Shown here: positions 1 to 6,255 of the stretch, one piece after another
Layout of the letters: every line of letters starts with the position of its first letter
Position numbering within the stretch: position 1 is the first letter of the stretch
DNA from: an uncultured Dialister sp.
GTDB taxonomy: Bacteria > Bacillota > Negativicutes > Veillonellales > Dialisteraceae
Direction of reading: 5' to 3'
DNA length: 15,742 nucleotides
Assembly: GCA_900545365.1 (NCBI GenBank)
Contig: UQYL01000030.1
Coordinates: 1 to 15,742, forward strand
The notes under the pieces: generated by a model
Databases searched by the model: none
The model's input: the letters and a program-made list of their open reading frames with translations, nothing else
Told to the model about the DNA's origin: nothing
Translations under genes and position numbers: made by a program

Positions 1-1055
1 TCACCGGCACGGTGCTGGCGGGGCGCGGGGAAACGGCGCAGGAGCTGGCGGCGCTTCTCCTCTCGGCGGCGGCGCTCGTGCCGTCCATGCATGTTTTCGG
101 CCTGCCTGTCCTGCTCGTGCTCCATGTGGTCATCATCGGGCTCCTCATGGAGATCCTCTATGGCGTGACGGCGCGGCTCGGCCGCCGGCGGCCCCGGTGG
201 TGGCGGCTCCTCTACCGGTCGAGCGTCATTCCGCTGGCCGGGGCGGCGCTGCTCACGGGATACGGTTTCTGGAACATGAAGAGTCCCGTCTCTGCGGAAT
301 ATACGGTGGCTTCAGAGAAAGCGCTCCCGCCGGGCGGCTACAAGGCAGTGCTCTTTACGGATCTCCATTACGGGAACGCGCTCCACAGCGCGGAGCTCCG
401 GCAGGTCGCGGCGGCCATCGCGGCGGAGGCGCCCGACCTGGTGCTCCTCGGCGGAGATATCGTGGATGAGCGCACGTCGGAGCGGGACATGAAGGAGGCG
501 TTCCGCATTCTGGGGAGCATTCCCGCCAGGTACGGCGTGTACTATGTATACGGGAATCATGACAAGGCGCTCTATACGGCGCAGCCCGCCTTTACGCCGG
601 AAGAGCTGGCGCAGGCGATCGAGGATGCGGGCATCACCATTCTGGAAGACCGGACGGTGACGGCAGCTCCGGGACTGACGGTGACGGGCCGTCAGGATCG
701 GTCCGACCCCATGCAGACGGGCGTGCCCCGGGCGTCTTCGGAGGCGCTCGCGGAAGGGCTCGATCCGGTGGCCTTCCACATTCTGCTGGATCATCAGCCC
801 CGGTACTTTGAGGAAAACGCCGCCGCGGGGTATGACCTCATGCTCTCCGGCCACATCCATGCCGGGCAGATCTGGCCGGCAGGACTTCTTATCGGGGCGC
901 TGGACGCGGGAACGATCGTCTACGGCCATGAAGTGCGGGACGGCATGGACGTGATCGTGAGCTCGGGCATTTCCGGCTGGGGCTATCCTCTCCGCACGGA
1001 AGGGCAGAGCGAGTATGTGACGATCCATATTACAGGGAAAGGAGAAGGAACATGA
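1..1055 (+). CDS. Membrane-anchored calcineurin-like metallophosphoesterase (YkuE/YaeI type), 5' partial
   Basis: The reading frame is open to the window edge, so the true start is probably upstream. A GTG at 12 is possible, but no ribosome binding site is visible before it. Numbering from that GTG, hydrophobic segments lie at about residues 10-50 and 70-88 with an Arg-rich stretch between (57-65), so the protein is membrane-anchored. The catalytic domain follows and carries the metal ligands of the calcineurin-like family: D117 and H119 in TDLHYG, D149 in GGDIVD, N182-H183 in GNHD, H261 in LLDHQP, and H281/H283 in GHIHAG. The family hydrolyses phosphomonoesters or diesters with two metal ions; the substrate cannot be read from sequence. 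Chlamydial LpxG, a lipid A enzyme, belongs to the same broad group, so a lipid-linked pyrophosphate substrate is an alternative. The stop overlaps the next gene's start (ATGA), implying one operon. Confidence 0.9.
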   Translation, partial: TGTVLAGRGETAQELAALLLSAAALVPSMHVFGLPVLLVLHVVIIGLLMEILYGVTARLGRRRPRWWRLLYRSSVIPLAGAALLTGYGFWNMKSPVSAEYTVASEKALPPGGYKAVLFTDLHYGNALHSAELRQVAAAIAAEAPDLVLLGGDIVDERTSERDMKEAFRILGSIPARYGVYYVYGNHDKALYTAQPAFTPEELAQAIEDAGITILEDRTVTAAPGLTVTGRQDRSDPMQTGVPRASSEALAEGLDPVAFHILLDHQPRYFEENAAAGYDLMLSGHIHAGQIWPAGLLIGALDAGTIVYGHEVRDGMDVIVSSGISGWGYPLRTEGQSEYVTIHITGKGEGT

Positions 1056-2053
1056 AAAAGGCATTGAAATTCGGAGCGGCTGCCGCGGCGGCGCTGGGCA
1101 TCTTCGCGGCGGGCTGCGCGGCAAGCTCCGCGAGGGATGAAGCAGCTCCCGCGCCTGCGGCGAAAACGGAAACGGCGCAGGTGAAGACTGACGGCGCGCC
1201 GGTAGTGTACATGACGAAGGACATTTCTCCGGAGGGACTCATGGCGGTGTACAAAGCCATGGGCTGGAAGCCGGAAGGCCGGGTGGGCGTGAAGCTCAGC
1301 ACCGGCGAACCGCCGGCGAGCCATTACCTCGACCCGAACCTGATCAAAGACCTCGTCCATGAAGTGAACGGCACCATCGTGGAATGCAATACCGCTTACG
1401 GCGGCGCGCGGGCGAATACGGCCATGCACCGGCAGGTGGCGGCAGATCACGGCTTCACGGCCATCGCCGATGTGGACATCCAGGATGAGGAAGGCTCCAT
1501 GGCGCTGCCCGTGGCGAAGGGCTTCCGCCTGAAAGAAAATTATGTGGGGACCCATTTCGCGAATTATGATTCCTACCTGGTGCTGTCTCACTTCAAGGGC
1601 CACGCCATGGCAGGCTTCGGCGGAGCCGTCAAGAACATTTCCATCGGCTTCGGCTCCGGCGAGGGCAAACTGTGGATACACAGCGGCGGACAGAGCAGGA
1701 CGTCTTTCGGGGGCGAGCAGAATGCTTTCCTCGAATCTATGGCGGACGCGGCGAAATCCGTTTCCGACTACATGGGGAATGGCAGCCGCATGGCCTATGT
1801 GAACGTGATGAATAATCTCTCCGTGGACTGCGACTGCGACGGCCACGCCGCCGCGCCGGAAATGGCGGACATCGGCATCCTCGCGTCCACCGATCCGGTC
1901 GCCCTCGACCAGGCCTGCATCGATCTCGTATACAGCGCGCCGGACAGCGCGGCGCTCATTGAACGCATTGAGAGCCGGAACGGGCTCCATACCCTGGAAG
2001 CGGCGGAAGAGATCGGCCTCGGCAGCCGGACGTATCGACTGGTCGAACTCTGA
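1052..2053 (+). CDS. DUF362-domain lipoprotein
   Basis: The 333-residue product begins with a lysine-rich n-region, a hydrophobic stretch (about 5-20) and a lipobox ending at C22 (FAAGC). An Ala/Pro-rich linker to about residue 48 follows, so it should be a lipid-anchored exported protein. The rest is a DUF362 domain: the H180-x3-H184 segment (SHFKGHAMAGFGGAVKN), the DCDCDGH motif (C260, C262) and the ILASTDPVALDQAC segment (C289) are typical of the family. As I recall the family, many members carry a 4Fe-4S ferredoxin insert after the GxGKLxxH segment. Here that place (about 205-245) holds a short Ser/Gly-rich stretch with no cysteine cluster. The function of DUF362 is not established, and metal or redox roles are guesses. 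The start is ATG 1052 with GGAGAAGG just upstream. It overlaps the phosphoesterase stop by 4 nt and the permease start by 1 nt. Confidence 0.85.
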   Translation: MKKALKFGAAAAAALGIFAAGCAASSARDEAAPAPAAKTETAQVKTDGAPVVYMTKDISPEGLMAVYKAMGWKPEGRVGVKLSTGEPPASHYLDPNLIKDLVHEVNGTIVECNTAYGGARANTAMHRQVAADHGFTAIADVDIQDEEGSMALPVAKGFRLKENYVGTHFANYDSYLVLSHFKGHAMAGFGGAVKNISIGFGSGEGKLWIHSGGQSRTSFGGEQNAFLESMADAAKSVSDYMGNGSRMAYVNVMNNLSVDCDCDGHAAAPEMADIGILASTDPVALDQACIDLVYSAPDSAALIERIESRNGLHTLEAAEEIGLGSRTYRLVEL

Positions 2054-2964
2054 TGGAAGCGGCGCTGCACAGGGAATTTGTCTACCTGTGGTACTATTTT
2101 TTCGTTCAGCTCGATCAGATCCTTGATTTCTGGCTGCTGGGCATGCTGATCGGCTCGGCGGTGTCGGTCTTCGGGAAAGAGCGCATCCGCCGCCTCTTCA
2201 CGGGGCTTTCTCAGTCGCGGGCGGGGCTCTTCGGTCTCGTCCCGGCATGCCTGCTGGGGATCGCCTCCCCGCTCTGTATGTACGGCACCGTCCCCATCGC
2301 GGCGTCCTTCGCGGCGAAAGGGATGCGGGAAGACTGGCTGGCCGCTTTCATGACGGCGTCGATCCTGCTGAATCCCCAGCTCATCATTTACAGCGCGGCC
2401 CTTGGAGAAGAGGCGCTCGCCGTGCGCGTCCTCTCGTGCTTCCTCTGCGGCATCGCGGCGGGGCTGCTGGTGTATGCGTTTTATACAAGAAAGGGACGGC
2501 CGTTCTTCCGCTTCGGCAGCTTCGGCGGGCCGGAAGATCACGATACGGACCCGAACCTGTTTCTGCGGTATGTGAAAAACGTGGGGAGGAATGTCCGCGC
2601 CACAGGCGGATGGTTCTTCATGGGCATCCTCCTGTCGGCGCTATTTCAGCGCTACATCCCGGCGGAGGCCTTTGCGGAGCTCTTCGGCCCGGGCAATGAA
2701 GGTTTCGGTGTGCTCCTCGCGGCGACGGCGGGCGTGCCCCTCTACGTGTGCGGCGGCGGGACGATCCCCCTCCTTCAGACATGGCTCGCCGGGGGCATGA
2801 GCCTGGGCAGCGCGGCGGCCTTCATGATCACCGGCCCGGCGACGAAGATCACCAATCTCTCCGCCCTCAAGATCTGCCTCGGCGCGCGCCACTTCGCGGC
2901 GTACCTGGCGTTCATCCTCAGTTTTTCCCTGCTCACGGGACTTCTCGTCAATGCAGTGCAATAA
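2053..2964 (+). CDS. Polytopic permease of the ArsP/DUF318 (UPF0718) family
   Basis: This 303-residue integral membrane protein has roughly eight hydrophobic segments in two halves joined by a charged loop (about 145-175). Each half has a related signature: GIASPLCMYGTVPIAAS at 69-85, and GVPLYVCGGGTIPL at 227-240 followed by MITGPATKITNLSALK at 258-273. Both signatures contain a cysteine (C75 and C233). This is the pattern of the PF03773-type permeases, some of which export arsenicals or metals such as Cu/Zn. The CSC-type motif of the better-studied members is not present in that exact form, so the substrate is open. Its ATG shares one base with the DUF362 stop (TGATG), so translation of the two is probably coupled. 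The physical coupling suggests the lipoprotein and permease act on the same substrate, which is inference. Confidence 0.85.
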   Translation: MEAALHREFVYLWYYFFVQLDQILDFWLLGMLIGSAVSVFGKERIRRLFTGLSQSRAGLFGLVPACLLGIASPLCMYGTVPIAASFAAKGMREDWLAAFMTASILLNPQLIIYSAALGEEALAVRVLSCFLCGIAAGLLVYAFYTRKGRPFFRFGSFGGPEDHDTDPNLFLRYVKNVGRNVRATGGWFFMGILLSALFQRYIPAEAFAELFGPGNEGFGVLLAATAGVPLYVCGGGTIPLLQTWLAGGMSLGSAAAFMITGPATKITNLSALKICLGARHFAAYLAFILSFSLLTGLLVNAVQ

Positions 2965-3003
2965 AAAACGCGTTTCCTTTGTGAAGAGGGAAACGCGTTT
3001 TTG
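2965..3003. terminator. Bidirectional rho-independent terminator
   Basis: An inverted repeat (AAAACGCGTTTCC on the left, GGGAAACGCGTTTT on the right, loop about 11 nt) begins right after the permease stop. The A-run on the left and T-run on the right make it a terminator in both directions. It serves the plus-strand permease operon and the convergent aldo/keto reductase gene, whose stop lies 9 nt to the right. Confidence 0.9.
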
Positions 3004-3011
3004 CGTGTCTT

Positions 3012-3815
3012 TCAGTCATACCAGCCGAAGAGGGAGCGGCCCGTGTCAAGCTTTTTGATGGCGGTCATGTCTTCGGCATCGAGGGAAAAGTCAAAGACGG
3101 CGAGATTTTCTTTCATCCGCTCCGGGCGGGCGCTCTTCGGGACGGCGGGAATGCCGAGCTGGAGGAGATACCGCAGGGCGGTCTGGGCAGCGGTCTTCCC
3201 GTGTTTTCCTGCGACGGAGAGAAGGACGGGATCTGTAAAAATATGGTTTTTCCCTTCCGCGAAGGGGCTCCATGCCTGCATGACCGCGCCTGTCGCGGCG
3301 CAGGAGTCCCGGAGGGCGAGGCGGGGGCAGAAGACGTGGGACTCCGCCTGATCGACCGCGGGGACTTCGCCGGTCTCTCCGATGAAATCACGGAGCTCGC
3401 GGGCGCTGAAGTTGGAGACGCCCAGAGCCCGGAGCTTTCCCTCTGCCCGCGCTTCTGTCATGGCGCGCCACATGGCGGGAGCGGCCCGGTAGGGCTCATG
3501 GATGAGGAAGAGATCGATATAGTCCGTGCCGAGACGGGCGAGCGATCTCCGGATCTGTTCTTTCGTCCCTTCATAGCTGTCGGCGGGAGCGCACACCTTT
3601 GTAGTGAGAAAGAGTTCCTCCCGGGGGATACCCGCGCGGCGGATCCCTTCGCTCACGGCGTCCTCATTGCGGTACATCTGCGCCGTGTCGATGAGGCGGT
3701 ACCCCGTGAGAAGCGCCGCTTTTACCGCTTCCGCGCAGGCTTCGCCGCGGAGCGTCCACGTGCCGAAGCCGATCATGGGCATGGCGTATCCGGAGCGGAG
3801 CAGTACGGTTTTCAT
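3012..3815 (-). CDS. Aldo/keto reductase (AKR5-like, single-domain)
   Basis: The 267-residue product is a full-length NAD(P)H-dependent aldo/keto reductase of the cytosolic prokaryotic type (2,5-diketogluconate or glyoxal/methylglyoxal reductase-like). The catalytic tetrad is intact: D43 (LIDTAQMY), Y48, K73 (LTTKV) and H106 (FLIHEPY). The LGVSNFS segment (131-137) and the C-terminal cofactor segment VPKSARPERMKEN (225-237) are also present. The ATG at 3815 is chosen because a perfect AAGGAGG (minus strand, 3827-3821) precedes it at good spacing. A longer in-frame extension upstream would run through the promoter and the neighbouring terminator. The gene appears monocistronic, with its own candidate promoter and the shared bidirectional terminator. 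The physiological substrate is unknown; reduction of reactive aldehydes is a common role in the family. Confidence 0.95.
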   Translation of the reverse strand: MKTVLLRSGYAMPMIGFGTWTLRGEACAEAVKAALLTGYRLIDTAQMYRNEDAVSEGIRRAGIPREELFLTTKVCAPADSYEGTKEQIRRSLARLGTDYIDLFLIHEPYRAAPAMWRAMTEARAEGKLRALGVSNFSARELRDFIGETGEVPAVDQAESHVFCPRLALRDSCAATGAVMQAWSPFAEGKNHIFTDPVLLSVAGKHGKTAAQTALRYLLQLGIPAVPKSARPERMKENLAVFDFSLDAEDMTAIKKLDTGRSLFGWYD

Positions 3816-3845
3816 AGAAGCCTCCTTTTCAAATGGCTTTCTTTC

Positions 3846-3874
3846 ATGATACACAGAAGCGCGCCTGCCGTCAG
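3846..3874 (-). promoter_or_regulatory. Candidate sigma-70-type promoter for the aldo/keto reductase gene
   Basis: On the minus strand, CTGACG (3874-3869, 4 of 6 to TTGACA) is separated by exactly 17 bp from TATCAT (3851-3846, 5 of 6 to TATAAT). The start codon lies about 30 nt downstream of the -10, leaving a short leader that contains the AAGGAGG site. It lies just past the terminator of the upstream minus-strand operon, supporting an independent transcription unit. Confidence 0.6.
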
Positions 3875-3884
3875 CGGCGGGCTC

Positions 3885-3912
3885 AAAAAAAAGACCGCCC
3901 GCAGGCGGCTCT
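3885..3912 (-). terminator. Rho-independent terminator of the dedA-glycosyltransferase-UDG operon
   Basis: On the minus strand a hairpin with stem CCGCC/GGCGG, loop TGCG and flanking AAGA/TCTT pairing (one bulged G) is followed by a run of eight U. It starts immediately after the stop codon of the uracil-DNA glycosylase-like gene. Confidence 0.85.
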
Positions 3913-3913
3913 T

Positions 3914-4633
3914 TCATATAAGACCTTTTTCCCGGAGGCCCTTTGAGAGGCCTTCCCGGAAGAGGTTGGCGCCTCCGTTGGCGGGATGGCGCAGACCGCA
4001 CACGTCGAATCCGGCGGCGCGGAGCGTTTCTTCGCTCTTCTTCCCGACGGCAAAAAGGGGAAGCGGCCCGGTGAGCGCGAGGAGCGCCCTGGTGTAAGCG
4101 AGCCCGTCGGCGAGCTCCTTTTCCGTGGGCGTGCGGTTGGTGAGCATTTTGCCCGGCTGATGGGGATGGAAGGGGAAAATATTCCACAGGAGAAATTCTT
4201 CCGCTCCGAGCCCCGCGGAGAGGCACGCGTTCCATACGACGGTGTCTGTGGGCTCATTGAAGCCGCATTTCCGCTGGATGTCTTTCGGGATGAAGGGGCT
4301 CGTATCCCGGCTGGTGCGCCGCCCGGGAGCGCCGATGACCATTTTCGCATTCACGTCTGGATGAAGAGAGAGCATCATGCGCTCGCAGGTCATGGCGACG
4401 CCGGTGAAGCGGCAGCCCTGGTAGCCGCAGGCCTCCGCGACGAGGAGGAGCTTTGCCCGGCCCAGGCGGCGGGCGAGGTACCGTTCAAGCTGCGCCTTGC
4501 GGACGGAGCGGGCGTAGGCGATGTCGTAATCGGGGTCGAAATCGCCCCACGGATTGAATACGTTTTCTCTCCGGTAGTCCGTGAGGGACGAAACGAAGAG
4601 TTTGACTTTATGCATTTCCCGGAAATAATTCAT
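3914..4633 (-). CDS. Uracil-DNA glycosylase superfamily protein
   Basis: The 239-residue soluble protein fits the uracil-DNA glycosylase fold family (PF03167-like). A motif-1 region lies at about 64-77 (LVAEACGYQGCRFTG), a central NIFPFHPHQP segment at 151-160, and a motif-2 region at 215-223 (RHPANGGAN). Family members remove uracil or other damaged bases from DNA. In this branch I would expect a GEAPGY-type motif 1. Here it reads AEACGY, with Ala and Cys replacing Gly and Pro, so activity and substrate range are uncertain. Its ATG shares one base with the stop of the upstream glycosyltransferase gene (TAATG), and GGAG lies 5 nt ahead, so it is translated with that operon. No functional link to envelope glycosylation is obvious. 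It may simply be a passenger gene. Confidence 0.75.
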   Translation of the reverse strand: MNYFREMHKVKLFVSSLTDYRRENVFNPWGDFDPDYDIAYARSVRKAQLERYLARRLGRAKLLLVAEACGYQGCRFTGVAMTCERMMLSLHPDVNAKMVIGAPGRRTSRDTSPFIPKDIQRKCGFNEPTDTVVWNACLSAGLGAEEFLLWNIFPFHPHQPGKMLTNRTPTEKELADGLAYTRALLALTGPLPLFAVGKKSEETLRAAGFDVCGLRHPANGGANLFREGLSKGLREKGLI

Positions 4634-6222
4634 TATTTCTCCATTCTGTAGATCGTGCCGGACGGGAAGGCCTGGACTTCTTCGAAACGTTCATGGCCCG
4701 GCCACGCGGCGAAATCGTCCGCTTCCCGGCGGCCCACATAGAGGGCGATGTTCCCGTTTTTCGCGAGGAGCTCATCGGTGGTGATGGTGGGCAGGGGCTG
4801 CTTGGTCTCCCAGACGGCGTCGCGCTTCTGCATGCCCGCATCATAGACGCGGATGCCCACTTCACCCGTATGGTAAGTGTAGGAAGCGGGATAGCTCTTG
4901 AAGAAATAATGCTCGCCCGGAAGGGAATGGAGGGCATCCGTCATGTCGAGGGCGGAGCGGGTGCCCACCCATGCGGCGAGGCCGCCGAAGACGGCGCACA
5001 TGTAGGCCACGGCCATAGTGGCGGAGGAGAGAATGAGCATGCTTGGGAACTGTTTCTTCTTCCACTGGGTGAAAATGAGGAATCCGCTGTACATTACGAT
5101 GACATAGAGGGAGAGGAAATTGCCGTCGATGTAGAGGCTGCCCGCCACGAGCGCCGCCAGGGTCAGCACGAAGGGGATGACCAGCGCCGCGTGGGCCGGT
5201 TTATTCTCTTCCTGCCGGAAATCGTCGAGGGCCAGCACGGCGAGGAAGACCGCCGGAGCGACGGCGATGTAGGTATAGGTGACATACTTCGTGGCAACGA
5301 GCGTGTAGAAGAGAACGGTGCCCCAGCAGGCGATCATGAGGAATTTGTAAAGGTCGGTCTTTTCCTTCCATTTTTTGGCCATCGTGTAGAAGGAAAGACC
5401 GGTCCACGGCAGGAGCGCCACGGGCAGGAGCACGAGATAGTAGAAGAAATAATTGTCTTCCGGATGTTCCGAAGAGAGGGCGCGGGTCACATTGTGGAGA
5501 CCGAAGAACTGGTCGATGAAGGCCTGGCCGTGAATATCGTACATGGTGTAGTACCACGGGCCGGCGATGAGAAGGAAAACGAGGATTCCCGCGGGGAAAA
5601 AGAGCCGCGCGAGGCCGCCGAAGGAGCGGATGGAGAGGCACCACAGGAAGAGGATCGCTCCCGGAAGGACGAGGCCCACCGGCCCCTTCGTGAGGCACGC
5701 CAGCGCCGCCGCCGCCCAGGCGATGGTGATGTGCTTCCAGCTCTTTTCTTTCACGCCGATGTATCCCGAGAAAAATGTGGGAATGGCAAAGAGGAAGAGG
5801 GCGCTGTCCGTGATGACCGCGTGGGAGATGACCCAGAATTCGAGAGCCGTCGCGAGGAAGGCCGCCGCCCAGACCGCGGCGGTCTCATCATTCAGGATGC
5901 GGCGGACGTACCATGCCATGAAGGAGACGGAGAGCGCGCCGCAGAATGCCGCCGGGAGGCGGGAAGCGAAATTGGAGAACCCGAAGACGGAGTAGCTCGC
6001 CGAGAGGAGCCAGTACATGAAAGGCGGCTTGTCGTACCAGAAGCTGCCGAAGACCTGCGGGGAGATCCAGTCGCCGGAGAGCACCATTTCCTTCGCGGTG
6101 AGCGCGTAGAGCGACTCCACCGGGTCGGTCACGGGCATCTGCTGCACGCCCCAGAGGAAGAGGATGAGGGAGCCGAAGAAATAGAGGGTGAGAAGAACGG
6201 AGAAGCGATGAGTGCGTAACAT
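4633..6222 (-). CDS. GT39/ArnT-like membrane glycosyltransferase (second copy)
   Basis: This 529-residue polytopic protein of the GT-C fold (PMT/ArnT type) transfers sugar from a polyprenyl-phosphate donor on the outer face of the cytoplasmic membrane. An N-terminal helix (about 8-28) leads into the first periplasmic loop with DPVES (33-37), then SFWYDKPP (60-67, D64), SHAVITDSAL (D139) and LTKGPVG (178-183). A dozen or so further helices and a soluble C-terminal part (about 425-529) follow. The loop carries V35-E36 where the upstream paralogue and typical ArnT proteins have Asp-Glu. The ATG at 6222 follows AAGGTG at good spacing, 33 nt after the paralogue's stop. Acceptor and sugar are unknown. 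Lipid A aminoarabinose transfer is one possibility, but no arnBCADEF genes are in the window. Confidence 0.85.
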   Translation of the reverse strand: MLRTHRFSVLLTLYFFGSLILFLWGVQQMPVTDPVESLYALTAKEMVLSGDWISPQVFGSFWYDKPPFMYWLLSASYSVFGFSNFASRLPAAFCGALSVSFMAWYVRRILNDETAAVWAAAFLATALEFWVISHAVITDSALFLFAIPTFFSGYIGVKEKSWKHITIAWAAAALACLTKGPVGLVLPGAILFLWCLSIRSFGGLARLFFPAGILVFLLIAGPWYYTMYDIHGQAFIDQFFGLHNVTRALSSEHPEDNYFFYYLVLLPVALLPWTGLSFYTMAKKWKEKTDLYKFLMIACWGTVLFYTLVATKYVTYTYIAVAPAVFLAVLALDDFRQEENKPAHAALVIPFVLTLAALVAGSLYIDGNFLSLYVIVMYSGFLIFTQWKKKQFPSMLILSSATMAVAYMCAVFGGLAAWVGTRSALDMTDALHSLPGEHYFFKSYPASYTYHTGEVGIRVYDAGMQKRDAVWETKQPLPTITTDELLAKNGNIALYVGRREADDFAAWPGHERFEEVQAFPSGTIYRMEK

Positions 6223-6255
6223 GTTTTCACCTTGTCGATCGAAGAAATACAGAGA

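Noticed and set aside
312..1124. Minus-strand open frame opposite the phosphoesterase gene
   Set aside because: The plus-strand frame has every metallophosphoesterase motif. This frame is Arg/Pro/His-rich with no domain.
3816..4235. N-terminal extension of the aldo/keto reductase
   Set aside because: The extension crosses a promoter, a terminator and the neighbouring gene. It has low-complexity composition, while the ATG at 3815 has a perfect ribosome binding site and family-typical N-terminus.
4693..6219. Long open frame on the plus strand opposite the second glycosyltransferase gene
   Set aside because: It is highly charged and Glu/Arg/Gly-rich, with no domain. It is the usual by-product of GC-rich third positions opposite a gene with clear GT39 motifs.
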